This document shows, one piece after another, positions 1 to 8,708 of a DNA stretch of 36,712 bases (position 1 is the first letter of the stretch; every line of letters starts with the position of its first letter). The stretch comes from Spirochaetaceae bacterium (GTDB lineage Bacteria; Spirochaetota; Spirochaetia; Treponematales; Breznakiellaceae), in contig JAITHJ010000032.1 of NCBI GenBank assembly GCA_031280035.1, positions 1 through 36,712 of the forward strand, written 5' to 3'. The notes beneath the pieces are model-generated. The model made no database searches and was not told the DNA's origin. It worked only from the letters and a program-made list of their open reading frames with translations. The translations under genes and the position numbers were made by a program.

Positions 1-257
1 GCGCGCGTTTGACATACAATCGATTGTATCGGGACTGGAAAATGCTCTATATAACCGGTAAACAACGCGGTACAGGCCGTCCACAGGCCCGCTGCCGCCG
101 CGCGGACTCTTATTTCTCCTGCGGGGGGGGGGGAGCGAAAAGTACGGGGTTTAACGCGCCGGTTTTTGCCCGCGCAATGCCTTGTACACGCGCGCGGCGA
201 TAGGATAGTTCGTTATTTCCGCCTGCGCTGCAAGCGTTCCTCAACTTCATGATGGAA
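1..257. other. GC-rich non-coding stretch with 11-G run
   Basis: No convincing gene is seen here. A 64-codon open frame (9-203, plus) has low-complexity Arg/Gly-rich content, lacks a ribosome binding site and resembles nothing I know. The stretch holds a 16-bp palindrome (14-29), a possible promoter, and an uninterrupted run of 11 G (123-133). Base composition is clearly higher in GC than the adjoining toxin/antitoxin pair. It may be a decayed gene end or a leader whose gene was replaced. Confidence 0.5.
14..29. promoter_or_regulatory. 16-bp perfect palindrome, possible operator with promoter
   Basis: ATACAATCGATTGTAT is a perfect inverted repeat. A TTGACA overlaps its left edge (9-14), and TTGTAT (24-29) in its right half stands 18 bp from TATATA (48-53), so it could be an operator overlapping a rightward promoter. 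No gene follows directly on the plus strand, so any role is inferred from symmetry alone. Confidence 0.35.
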
Positions 258-704
258 TTATAACCCGCCGCCCTTTTTTGTGCAAGCGGGGTACGCTTGC
301 GCGTATATATTTACTATTGTCAGTTTTTCATCGATTAGTTGCCCGTCGTTCATATCTTCCGTTAATAAATACTTACAACCGGAATTAAGGGCTGATACTA
401 TCATTAAACAGTCAAAATACCCATATCCATACTTCTTATGAGTCTCTAACGCTTGACTTATATGTTCTCTTTCAATCTTAGTAACAGCGCATTGTCCAAT
501 AATTTCTTCAACAGCTAATTTTATTTCATCAGTTGTCTTATTTAGTTTCTTTATACAAACATTACAAAATTCATTTAATACCTGCGTACTGATTATGCAG
601 TCATAGGTATCCACAGCTGTTTGAGATATATTCCGTTTTTCAAATTCATCTACAGAATACAAATAAATCAATACATTGGTATCTATAAACGCTTTATCGT
701 TCAT
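258..704 (-). CDS. PIN-domain ribonuclease toxin (VapC-like)
   Basis: A 148-residue protein of usual PIN-domain length. PIN toxins are Mg-dependent RNases held inactive by a cognate antitoxin. The acidic metal-binding set is visible: D8 in FIDTNVLIY, E45 in VLNEF, D98 in YFDCLMIVSAL, and D117 in the TEDMND segment. The gene starts inside the end of the upstream small gene (11-bp overlap, 694-704), the usual layout of a toxin translated by coupling to its antitoxin. It is markedly AT-richer than flgL next door, suggesting acquisition. The C-terminal tail KKGGGL is not part of the fold. The toxin class is secure; the VapC label is by fold, and the target RNA is unknown. Confidence 0.85.
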   Translation of the reverse strand: MNDKAFIDTNVLIYLYSVDEFEKRNISQTAVDTYDCIISTQVLNEFCNVCIKKLNKTTDEIKLAVEEIIGQCAVTKIEREHISQALETHKKYGYGYFDCLMIVSALNSGCKYLLTEDMNDGQLIDEKLTIVNIYAQAYPACTKKGGGL

Positions 705-903
705 TTGCCTCGTCTCTGTTAAACGTAAACCCTTTTGTTCGTATCTTCATTGCGGAAAAATGTTTTCTCTTGCCGCTATCCCGAACATCATCATCCGCAA
801 GCACAATCACCTTTACAGGTGAAGAAATACCGTGTAAATACTGCTCTGGAATCCTAATTATCCCGTTATCTTCCACTACTGAATTAAATTCATACGTCCG
901 CAT
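694..903 (-). CDS. Putative antitoxin of the PIN toxin
   Basis: A 69-residue protein encoded just upstream of the PIN gene and overlapping it by 11 bp. The N-terminal half (MRTYEFNSVVEDNGIIRIPE) looks like the short beta-strand DNA-binding start of AbrB-like or DUF104-like antitoxins. The C-terminal half is basic and probably disordered, as expected for a toxin-wrapping tail. A ribosome binding site (GGAGAGG, minus strand) lies about 6 bases before the ATG. Assignment rests mainly on position and size; the family is not certain. Such antitoxins normally repress their own operon, and an imperfect inverted repeat lies just upstream (928-947). Confidence 0.7.
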   Translation of the reverse strand: MRTYEFNSVVEDNGIIRIPEQYLHGISSPVKVIVLADDDVRDSGKRKHFSAMKIRTKGFTFNRDEANER

Positions 904-927
904 ATAATCCTCTCCATGCTATCCTAT

Positions 928-947
928 ACAATAATCAAACATTATGT
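928..947. promoter_or_regulatory. Imperfect inverted repeat, possible antitoxin operator
   Basis: ACAATAAT-CAAAC-ATTATGT is an inverted repeat with one bulged base, 25 bp upstream of the antitoxin start, in the place where an autoregulatory operator would sit. It is short and AT-rich, so chance is possible. Confidence 0.3.
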
Positions 948-1044
948 AACATCCGTTTTTTCCATCCCGCCGCCGGACCGCGGTAAAACTCTTACTCAAG
1001 CGATCCTCCATAAAAACCGACTATAAAGAACAAGGAGAACATTT

Positions 1045-2292
1045 ATGGAAAGAATCTCAACGAATATGCCCAATGACGATATGCAATTCTACCTGCGTAG
1101 AAAAGAAGAAGGGCTTTCTAATATACAGGCCAAAATCGCCAACCAGACAAAACTGCGCGAGCTTGCCGATGACCCCATCGGCGCTTCGCACGCCGTGCGT
1201 TACGACTCGTACCTTACCCGTCTTGAACGCTTTGAAACGAATACCCAGAGCGCCCGTGAACACTACAAATTCGTTGACGATAAGCTCGGCGCGGCCAACG
1301 ATATTGCTCAGAAGCTGCGCGAACTCGCCGTGCAGGGCGCTAACGGCGTCTATACTAAGGAAGATACCGCAAAAATGGCCGTGGAAATCAACGAGCTGCT
1401 CAAAGAACTCGTCTCTATCTCAAACTCAACAGACCCCAGCGGAGCGTTCGCCTTCGCCGGAGATAAGGTCTTTACCGAACCGTTCCGCATTGTTGAAGGC
1501 ACGGTGGACGGACTGGAAGGCCCCGCGCCTATTCAAGTCGAATACCGCGGCGCAGGCGCGCACCGCCGTACCGAAATCACCGACAGAGCCTACGCCGACC
1601 TCGACCTCTCAGGCGGAGACGCTTTCTGGGCGGAGAAAATGCAGATAGCGTCCACCTTTGACGCCTCTGACTATCAGGTGCAGGAAAATACCTCAATCTT
1701 TGTTGACGGTATCGAAATACCCCTGTACACCGGAGATAACGTGCGTACCATCGCCGCAAAAATAAACGATTCCGCCGCGCCGGTTAAGGCCTTCATCGAT
1801 GTCGATACCAAAGGCCTCGCCCTTGAAGGAACGGACGCGCACCTTATCACGCTGGAAGATAAAAACGGCTCCAGCGTCCTCAGAGACCTCGGCCTCATCC
1901 GCGCTAACTCCGAACAGGGCGCGCCAAACTGGAACGTCAGCGCCCATGTCTCAGGCGGCTCGCTCTTCGATGTCGCCATCCAGCTGCGGGACGCATTGCT
2001 GCGCGGCGATCAGGCCTTCGTGGGCGGACAATCCCTGGCCGGAATGGATCAGGCGCTGGCCAATCTCAGCACGCGGCGCACCAGCGTCGGCAGCAGACAG
2101 GAACGGGTCGAGGCCACATGGGCGCGGCTCAACCGCGAAATACAAGACATAAACGAATCGCTCAGCCGCGAAACAGGCCTCGATATGGCAAGCGCCGCTA
2201 TGCAATTCGGCATGATGGATTTCTCGCACAAGGCCGCGCTTCAAACAGCCGCGCGTATCCTGCCGCAGACTTTGCTCGATTTTTTAAGATAA
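1045..2292 (+). CDS. flgL: Flagellar hook-filament junction protein FlgL (HAP3)
   Basis: FlgL forms the last junction ring between hook and flagellar filament and is exported through the flagellar type III apparatus. The 415-residue product has the flagellin-like N-terminal helix (start MERISTNMPNDD, then LADDPIGASHAVRYDSYL, about residues 1-110) and the matching C-terminal helix (about 340-415, including TRRTSVGSRQERVEA). The middle part is variable. An AAGGAG ribosome binding site (1032-1037) fixes the start. In treponemes flgL normally follows flgK and precedes fliW/csrA; here a toxin pair lies upstream and a sugar-binding lipoprotein gene starts 26 bp downstream, so the gene is isolated from its usual partners. 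The high-GC codon use matches the following gene. Confidence 0.9.
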   Translation: MERISTNMPNDDMQFYLRRKEEGLSNIQAKIANQTKLRELADDPIGASHAVRYDSYLTRLERFETNTQSAREHYKFVDDKLGAANDIAQKLRELAVQGANGVYTKEDTAKMAVEINELLKELVSISNSTDPSGAFAFAGDKVFTEPFRIVEGTVDGLEGPAPIQVEYRGAGAHRRTEITDRAYADLDLSGGDAFWAEKMQIASTFDASDYQVQENTSIFVDGIEIPLYTGDNVRTIAAKINDSAAPVKAFIDVDTKGLALEGTDAHLITLEDKNGSSVLRDLGLIRANSEQGAPNWNVSAHVSGGSLFDVAIQLRDALLRGDQAFVGGQSLAGMDQALANLSTRRTSVGSRQERVEATWARLNREIQDINESLSRETGLDMASAAMQFGMMDFSHKAALQTAARILPQTLLDFLR

Positions 2293-2318
2293 TTATTCGC
2301 ACAATACGGAGGCGTTTT

Positions 2319-3611
2319 ATGAAAAAACTGATGATTGGTTTGTTGACGGCGGTATGCGTACTGGCCGTCTCCTGCTCAAAAGAAAACAAGAACGGAGAGG
2401 CCGTAACGCTTTCCGTGTATATGCAGATGGACTTGGCGCACCCTATGTCCGAATACTGGCCGGTTACGCTTGAAGCGTTCGCGCAAAAATATCCCGACAT
2501 CAAACTTGAGTTCGATTACATATCCGGCGAACCGTTCCACGATAAATTTCAGGCAATGGCCGCCTCCGGCGATATTCCCGACCTGTTCACCTGCTACGCC
2601 GGAACGCGCTCAAGTTACCTGCTCAGCCGCGGCCTTGTCAAAGACCTCCGCCCGTATCTTGATGATCAATTCAAATCAAATTTCAACGGCGCAATCTGGG
2701 AGCCGCAGGGGCCAAACGGCGAAATCTACATAGTATCCCCCAATATCGCCGTCTGTACCGAAATATTCGTAAACACGAAACTGCAAAAACAACTCGGCCT
2801 TGACATGCCGCTGACGCTCGATGAAATGATCGCGCAGGCGCCGGAAATACGCAAAGCCGGCCTTACCCCGCTTATGTTCGCCAACAAAGCAAGCTGGCAG
2901 GCAACCTCACTGCTGCTGTCCACCCTCGTTGACAGAACAGCCGGACGCGCGTGGTTCGATGCCGCCATCTCCGGCGCGGCGGCGTTCTCAGACGCGCCTT
3001 TTGTCGACGCCCTGTCAATCATCAAGCGGATGGTCGATACGCAGCTATTCCCTCAGGGAGTAAACCAGCTTGAAGATCCGGAATCATGGGGCGCTTTTGT
3101 GCAGGGAAAAGCCGTCTATCTGCTGGAAGCCGGATGGCGCATTGCCGCGCTTAAAAACGCCGCCGCGCCGGAAGATTACGAACAGTATCAGGTTATACCG
3201 TTCCCCGCCGTCAACGGCGAGGTCAATAAAGGCTCAAGCGCAGGAACGCTCGGCGAAGCGCTCGCCATGAACGCGCATCTCTCAAAAGAAAAAGCGGACG
3301 CGGCGTGGAAATTCATCAGCTTTATTTACGGCGAAGAAGGCGCGGATATTCTGATGAAATACGGCTCGCTTCCTACGTACAAACTCGACTATTCGCGCTA
3401 CGATATAGACGCGCTCAACAGACAGTACATTGAATTGACCGGCGTTCAGCCGCTCGGCTATGTCATCGATGGAAAAATGGACGGAGAAGGCGTTCACAAT
3501 ATCCTAGACTCAGGACTCCAAGCCGTCATGATGGGAACTAAAACCCCTGAAGAACTCGCTTCCGAATACGAAGCGTGGGTGGCCGCTAACGATCCGGTTA
3601 GAAAAAAATAA
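2319..3611 (+). CDS. Sugar-type ABC transporter solute-binding lipoprotein
   Basis: A 430-residue extracellular solute-binding protein of family 1 (CUT1-type, sugars and oligosaccharides). The ATG at 2319 follows a GGAGG (2308-2312) and opens a lipoprotein signal (MKKLMIGLLTAV..LAVSC) with Cys19 as the lipidation site. Reading from the earlier in-frame start at 2118 would bury this signal inside flgL, so it was not used. Typical family segments are seen: the early LSVYMQMD strand, a Gly/Asp-rich hinge (SGDIPDLFTCYAGT) and the C-terminal KADAAWKFISFIYGEEGA. It lies 26 bp after flgL and upstream of two permease genes. The substrate cannot be read from sequence. Confidence 0.88.
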   Translation: MKKLMIGLLTAVCVLAVSCSKENKNGEAVTLSVYMQMDLAHPMSEYWPVTLEAFAQKYPDIKLEFDYISGEPFHDKFQAMAASGDIPDLFTCYAGTRSSYLLSRGLVKDLRPYLDDQFKSNFNGAIWEPQGPNGEIYIVSPNIAVCTEIFVNTKLQKQLGLDMPLTLDEMIAQAPEIRKAGLTPLMFANKASWQATSLLLSTLVDRTAGRAWFDAAISGAAAFSDAPFVDALSIIKRMVDTQLFPQGVNQLEDPESWGAFVQGKAVYLLEAGWRIAALKNAAAPEDYEQYQVIPFPAVNGEVNKGSSAGTLGEALAMNAHLSKEKADAAWKFISFIYGEEGADILMKYGSLPTYKLDYSRYDIDALNRQYIELTGVQPLGYVIDGKMDGEGVHNILDSGLQAVMMGTKTPEELASEYEAWVAANDPVRKK

Positions 3612-3653
3612 AGTATCAGCGTTAAGCGGCGCTCCTTTGTTCATCAGTAACAA

Positions 3654-4553
3654 ATGCGCCGCATTATCACTATGCGTTACAACCGTTATAAACGGCTCAG
3701 TTATTATTCCCTGCTGCTTCCCGCGTTCTTAATCTACATCAGCGTAATTATATTCCCGCTGCTCTTCAGCTTCGCGCTCGGATTTACCCGCTGGAAAGGT
3801 TACGGCCCCCTCGAATTCATCGGCCTCGAAAACTATCTCCGTATGTTCAAAGACCCCGTGTTCTTAATGGGTATGCGTAATAATATTCTGATAGTTTTAG
3901 TTTCTCTGTTCGGACAAATACCGCTCGGCCTCTTTTTGGCGTATATGCTTTACCGTAAAATGGTACGGCGCACAGGCCTCTTCGAGGCGCTCATATTCCT
4001 TCCAATCACACTGTCTTCCGTCATTGTTGCACAGTTGTGGAATCGCGTCTTCTCTCCGGTAGGCATTGTCGCCGCAATAGTACGCGCGCTGACGGGCAAT
4101 GCCGAATACGTCATGTCCATCGCGGAAAACAAACATCTCGCCATTGTACCTATTATGTTTGTCCTGCTCTGGCAGCATACAAGTCTCTATATGGTAATAT
4201 TCCTTGCCAATATGCAAAGAATCCCCTCATCGGTAATAGAAGCCGCCCAGTTGGAAGGCGCTTCGGAAGGCAGGATTCTGCGTACCATAATTGCGCCGAT
4301 GCTCGGACCTGTCATATTCATAAACTCAATCCTTGCCATATCAGGCAGCTTCAAATGCTTCGACCTTATCTACTCAATGACCAGCGGAGGGCCGGCGCAT
4401 TATACGGAAGTAATAGCCGTCTATATGTACAATACAACCTTTGTATATCAAAACTACGGATACGGCAGCGCGTTGTCTATAATTATAATGCTGTTCATCC
4501 TTGTATCAATCCTGCTGACGCGCTGCGTCTCAAAAGCTTTCAGGATGGAATAA
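3654..4553 (+). CDS. Sugar-type ABC transporter permease (MalF-like)
   Basis: A 299-residue inner-membrane permease with about six membrane helices, first at residues 17-40. The cytoplasmic EAA loop that docks the ATPase is clear: EAAQLEGASEGRILRTIIAP. The short N-terminus and the GPLEFIGLENYLRMF segment are typical of CUT1 MalF/UgpA proteins. No good ribosome binding site precedes the ATG at 3654; a second in-frame ATG at 3672 is an alternative start. The gene is 42 bp after the binding-protein gene and abuts the second permease directly. Confidence 0.88.
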   Translation: MRRIITMRYNRYKRLSYYSLLLPAFLIYISVIIFPLLFSFALGFTRWKGYGPLEFIGLENYLRMFKDPVFLMGMRNNILIVLVSLFGQIPLGLFLAYMLYRKMVRRTGLFEALIFLPITLSSVIVAQLWNRVFSPVGIVAAIVRALTGNAEYVMSIAENKHLAIVPIMFVLLWQHTSLYMVIFLANMQRIPSSVIEAAQLEGASEGRILRTIIAPMLGPVIFINSILAISGSFKCFDLIYSMTSGGPAHYTEVIAVYMYNTTFVYQNYGYGSALSIIIMLFILVSILLTRCVSKAFRME

Positions 4554-5399
4554 ATGAACGCCATGAACTTAAAACGCGCGCCGCTTAACTGGCGTCTAGC
4601 AGCCTATCTTCTCTTTCTTATCTTCGCCGTCTTGACGCTATTCCCGCTGTTATGGCTGGGATACTCTTCCTTAAAACCTCATGCCGAAATAATGCTCCAC
4701 CCGCTTATGCCGCCGTCAAATCCTTCCTTTAACAACTATATAAAAGCGTGGTCTACAGGCGGACTTGGCGGCGCGCTGCTCAACAGCTTTGTCTATACCA
4801 TAACGGCTACAATCTCAACGCTCTTTCTGGCATTGGCGGCGGCATACGCAATTACAAAATTTCACTTCAAAAGCGCAGCTTTCTTTACCGGAGCTTTCGC
4901 TATGGGCATGATGATAACCGTCCATGCCGTCATTATCCCCCTATTCCTCATCGAACGCGCCGCCGGTCTTATCAACAGCAGGCTGGGAATTATCCTGCCG
5001 TACATCGCATTCGATCTGCCAATGTCTATCATGATCGCAATCTCATACATGAAAGGCATACCTGACGCGCTCTTGGAATCAGCCGAAATAGACGGCGCGC
5101 AGTACTGGTATGTCTTTTGGAAAATGATTATACCGCTTTGCGCCCCTGTCGCCGCGACAATGACAATACTCTCATTCCTCAGACACTGGAACGAATTCCT
5201 GTTCGTTCTTGTCTTTACTACAAAAACTTCCTTAAAAAGTCTGCCCGTAGCCATTACCCAGTTCGCAGGAAGACTCAATATAGAATACGGACTGCAATAC
5301 GCCTCTCTTGTCATCGGCATACTGCCTATGATAATTTTTTACTGCGTCTTCCATAATCAGGTCATTAAAGGATTCGGTGAAGGAGCGTTAAAAGAATGA
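4554..5399 (+). CDS. Sugar-type ABC transporter permease (MalG-like)
   Basis: A 281-residue second permease of the cassette. The first membrane helix (about residues 12-33) is followed by the SSLKPHAEIM..PLMPPS segment usual in MalG/UgpE proteins, and the EAA loop reads ESAEIDGAQYWYVFWKMIIP. Its start codon directly follows the stop of the first permease, and its end overlaps the M81 gene by 4 bp (ATGA), so all are translated from one message. An ATPase gene is not present nearby; CUT1 systems often borrow a shared MsmK/UgpC-type ATPase. Confidence 0.88.
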   Translation: MNAMNLKRAPLNWRLAAYLLFLIFAVLTLFPLLWLGYSSLKPHAEIMLHPLMPPSNPSFNNYIKAWSTGGLGGALLNSFVYTITATISTLFLALAAAYAITKFHFKSAAFFTGAFAMGMMITVHAVIIPLFLIERAAGLINSRLGIILPYIAFDLPMSIMIAISYMKGIPDALLESAEIDGAQYWYVFWKMIIPLCAPVAATMTILSFLRHWNEFLFVLVFTTKTSLKSLPVAITQFAGRLNIEYGLQYASLVIGILPMIIFYCVFHNQVIKGFGEGALKE

Positions 5400-6889
5400 A
5401 TAAAATGCGTATTATAACAGGCGGCATGAACCATGAATCAAATACACTGAACCCAATAATTACCGGAGCGGATGATTTTGTGGTTTTTTACGGAGATGAC
5501 ATTCTCAATAATGGAATGCTCCCCTCTTATTCATCAACAGGCATCATCGAAACATTAAAAAAAGAACAGGATTATGAAGTAATTCCAACCGTTTTTGCAC
5601 GGGCCGTTCCAAACGGAATCGTATCGGCGCAGTTTTATCAGCATCTCAAAGATCAATTACTACAGCGTATCAAAGACGCTATCGTTTTAGGGCCGGTTGA
5701 CGGATTGTGTTTTGCCCTTCATGGTTCAATGAAAGTCGAAGGATTAGGCTGCGCCGAAGGAGACCTTGTCCGTGCAATCCGCCGCTTGCTGCCGGACATC
5801 CCTTTTACGGCGGCGCTGGATATGCACGCTACGATAACAGCGGATATGCTTGACTGCATTGACGGCTTTGCCGGCTACAAAACCGCACCTCATACGGATT
5901 GCCGTGAAACAGGCGCATCCGCCGCCCGTATCCTTATCGAAAGCCTTAAAACAGGAAAAAAGCCCTCTACATCATACTGCCGTATTCCAATGCTTATAGC
6001 CGGAGAAAAATCAGAATCCGAAGCGCAGCCTATGCGCGGCCTTATCGAAATGTGCCGCCGCGCCGAGAAACAGCCCGGCGTCATGGCCGCCTCCTTTTTG
6101 CTGGGCTTCCCGTGGGCCGATGACGAAAACAATGCGGTTTCCGCGCTTGTAACAAGCATTGACAACAAAGAAAATGCAGATAAAACAGCCCGTGAACTGG
6201 CGTGCGCTTTCTGGAATAGACGCAAAGACTTTACCTTTCGCGGCGAATTTTATGACTCGCTGACAGCCGTTAAGACCGCATACAAGGCCGTGCTTGACGA
6301 AAAACAATCGCCGGTTTTTGTCTCAGATTCCGGCGATAATCCTACGGCAGGCGCCGCCGGCGATGCAACAGACTTATTCGAAAAAATTCTTGAAACAATT
6401 GAAACAGCGGAACAACTCCCAACCCCGCTGCTATACAGCGGGTTCTATGACGCTGCCGCAGCCGCTGCCTGTGTGGCCGCAGGGCCAGGCGCGGTTATCG
6501 ATATTACGCTTGGCGGAAATTGGGATACCATCAACGGAAAAAAGATTTCATTAAAAGTTGAAGTAAAAAAAGTTGTACGTACGTTTGGGATATACTCCTC
6601 TGATATAGCGCTGGTAGCTTTTAGAAATATACTCATCGCCATTACGTCAAAACATATCGGTTTTGGCGATGAAGAACTTCTGCCCGCTCTTGAAATTAAC
6701 GCCGCGCATTACTGTCTTATAGTAGTAAAGCTCGGTTACTTGGAGCCTTGTTTTCGTACTATAGCCGCACGCTCAATTATGGCAGCTTCGCGCGGCTGCT
6801 CCAACGAATTACTCGAAACAATCCCTTACAAAAAACTACGGCGGCCACTCTATCCTCTCGATCCCGAAATGGAATGGCAGCCTGACTAA
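5396..6889 (+). CDS. M81 family metallopeptidase (MlrC/microcystinase C-like)
   Basis: A 497-residue protein covering both the N-terminal M81 domain and the C-terminal MlrC domain. M81 enzymes are metal-dependent hydrolases; the founding member opens linear peptides from the toxin microcystin, but most members have unknown substrates. Expected metal-site features are present: H13-E14 in GGMNHESNT, D142-x-H144 in LDMHAT, and H166 in APHTD. The Gly-rich DSGDNPTAGAAGDAT segment is also conserved in the family. There is no signal peptide, so it acts in the cytoplasm, presumably on the compound brought in by the transporter with which it overlaps by 4 bp (AGGAG at 5381-5385). A second in-frame ATG lies at 5405. 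Confidence 0.88.
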   Translation: MNKMRIITGGMNHESNTLNPIITGADDFVVFYGDDILNNGMLPSYSSTGIIETLKKEQDYEVIPTVFARAVPNGIVSAQFYQHLKDQLLQRIKDAIVLGPVDGLCFALHGSMKVEGLGCAEGDLVRAIRRLLPDIPFTAALDMHATITADMLDCIDGFAGYKTAPHTDCRETGASAARILIESLKTGKKPSTSYCRIPMLIAGEKSESEAQPMRGLIEMCRRAEKQPGVMAASFLLGFPWADDENNAVSALVTSIDNKENADKTARELACAFWNRRKDFTFRGEFYDSLTAVKTAYKAVLDEKQSPVFVSDSGDNPTAGAAGDATDLFEKILETIETAEQLPTPLLYSGFYDAAAAAACVAAGPGAVIDITLGGNWDTINGKKISLKVEVKKVVRTFGIYSSDIALVAFRNILIAITSKHIGFGDEELLPALEINAAHYCLIVVKLGYLEPCFRTIAARSIMAASRGCSNELLETIPYKKLRRPLYPLDPEMEWQPD

Positions 6890-6931
6890 CAGCCGGACTA
6901 CAGGATACATGACTATATAACAGGCCGTACA

Positions 6932-8707
6932 ATGAAAAAACCAATTCTTTTTTTAGCATCCTTAATACTTTCCTCTGAATGGACTATCGCGCACGCGCAG
7001 AACGTAATACAAAAAAATGAAATCACCGTTATAGAAGATTTTAAAAGCGCCGTCATAAACCATGATAAATGGAGCGGTAACGCAGTAATCATCGACTCCA
7101 AAACTGAATTTAATAAGGATATTATAGACTGCGGCCCAAAACTTGCCAAATTAAGCGTCATGGAAAAAGGAAAAGTAACGCTCGTTTTCTCAAAACTTAC
7201 CGTTAAAGAAGCCTCAATTTTAAGCTTCAGATATAGAACGGAACTCCTTTCGCAATTCGGACAGACGGCAAAATTCTACGTCAATAATACCGAACGGGCC
7301 GTCATGGACGGCGCTGCGCTGGGATGGCGTATCGAACGAATTTCGCTGCCCGCGGGCGAGTATAATCTGCGTTTTGAAACGGAAAACGTGCGCGGAATAA
7401 AAATCGTCGGTGGACATAACGCACTCTATATTGATGAAATAACCTTGTTCCCCGATAAAATATCATCAATAGTTTTGCGGCCTCGCGGCGAACAGCATAC
7501 CTATATCGGCGCGCAAGGCTCTGAAAAACTGCGCTTTAAGGCCGAAGCGCTTCTTCCAGACGGCTTCCCAAAGCAGGACGCCGGAAAATTCGTCTATTCA
7601 GCGTCAGACGGCGCCATCGATAAGGACGGATTTTGGACTCCAGCCTCAACAGGCAATTTTACCGTTACAGCGACTCTCGGAAATTTCTCCGTAATAAGCA
7701 GCCGGATTGTCGTACACAGCGGCGACTTCCTAAAACAGCCGTTCAAATATCAGGGAACCGGAAAAACATACAAAGGCTATACAGGAGGCGCGCGCGCGGA
7801 AACGGCTGTTCCAATGCCCGCCCGTAAAACGCTGACAATTACAAATCCGCAAACCGCCGAATTTGAAGCCGATGGTTTTTTTCTGCTGGAAGGCATCGTA
7901 AATAATCCAAAAGGGAAAAATTATGCGCGTATTCTTGTACGTAAAATAGATGATACAAAAGAAGAAGGTATTGTAAACGTAAAAAATTCTACACCGCAAA
8001 AACTGGAAACATGGTATATCGTCAAAGATACATTCGCGCGCCGGATTTGGTTGCCTTTTGGACGCGGCGCGTACAGAATAGAACTGATCGAATTCGACTC
8101 GGCTTTGGTAACGACTCCGCCAAACGGTGAAGGAATGTTCAGAGGAGGTTCATATTCGCAGGAACCGCTTGCTTTTACCGTCTACAACACGCGCGAAGAA
8201 ACCGGCGTTGACGGAGACGGACGCTGGATATATCCGTCATTCAATATTCAAAGTGATGATTTCCGCATTGAAAACCTTGCAAATGATATAACTTTTGGCA
8301 TAAAGACAGATTATGAAAAAATACGCGCCATCCACGATCATGCTGTTTCCAGCTTAAAATACGATACTATCTCGTTCAGTAACAGCGGACATTCTCGCAA
8401 AATGGATGCGCTTTCAGTCCTCAATAACGGAACAGCCGTTTGTGACGGATATTCAAACCTGAGCGCCGCGCTGTTACGATGCGCAGGAATTCCATGCAGA
8501 ATAACCGTCAACAAAGCACTATTGCACAGCTGGAATCAGGTATGGATAAACAATACATGGAAATTGTACGACGCGACATGGGATGACCTTGTTCCTGACA
8601 AGGGACCGGATGTTATTCAACATACGTACTTTTTACTTGATTCATTGTCCGGCGGCGATACAAGACACCGCGGCAGCGGAATTGTAATAATTGGGGATGT
8701 TGAGTAA
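6932..8707 (+). CDS. Secreted transglutaminase-like domain protein
   Basis: A 591-residue exported protein. The N-terminus (MKKPILFLASLILSSEW..AHAQ) is a signal peptide. Residues about 30-440 are beta-rich and include an Ig-like stretch (about 195-260, ending VTATLGNFSVISSRIVV). The C-terminal part is a transglutaminase/protease fold with a full catalytic triad: C504 (GTAVCDGYSNL), H532 (LLHSWNQVW) and D547 (KLYDATWDD). Bacterial members usually act as cysteine proteases or in wall/peptide modification rather than crosslinking. It follows the M81 gene by 42 bp in the same direction, so the pair may handle one peptide-like substrate outside and inside the cell. Substrate unknown. Confidence 0.8.
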   Translation: MKKPILFLASLILSSEWTIAHAQNVIQKNEITVIEDFKSAVINHDKWSGNAVIIDSKTEFNKDIIDCGPKLAKLSVMEKGKVTLVFSKLTVKEASILSFRYRTELLSQFGQTAKFYVNNTERAVMDGAALGWRIERISLPAGEYNLRFETENVRGIKIVGGHNALYIDEITLFPDKISSIVLRPRGEQHTYIGAQGSEKLRFKAEALLPDGFPKQDAGKFVYSASDGAIDKDGFWTPASTGNFTVTATLGNFSVISSRIVVHSGDFLKQPFKYQGTGKTYKGYTGGARAETAVPMPARKTLTITNPQTAEFEADGFFLLEGIVNNPKGKNYARILVRKIDDTKEEGIVNVKNSTPQKLETWYIVKDTFARRIWLPFGRGAYRIELIEFDSALVTTPPNGEGMFRGGSYSQEPLAFTVYNTREETGVDGDGRWIYPSFNIQSDDFRIENLANDITFGIKTDYEKIRAIHDHAVSSLKYDTISFSNSGHSRKMDALSVLNNGTAVCDGYSNLSAALLRCAGIPCRITVNKALLHSWNQVWINNTWKLYDATWDDLVPDKGPDVIQHTYFLLDSLSGGDTRHRGSGIVIIGDVE

Positions 8708-8708
8708 G

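Noticed and set aside
9-203. 64-codon open frame at the left edge
   Set aside because: Low-complexity product, no ribosome binding site, no recognisable family.
984-1030. Flagellar sigma-28 promoter for flgL
   Set aside because: TAAA and a GCGATCC-like block exist, but spacing and sequence do not fit the consensus.
2118-2318. Earlier in-frame start for the first binding-protein gene inside flgL
   Set aside because: It would place an arginine-rich stretch before a clear lipoprotein signal; the ATG at 2319 has its own GGAGG.
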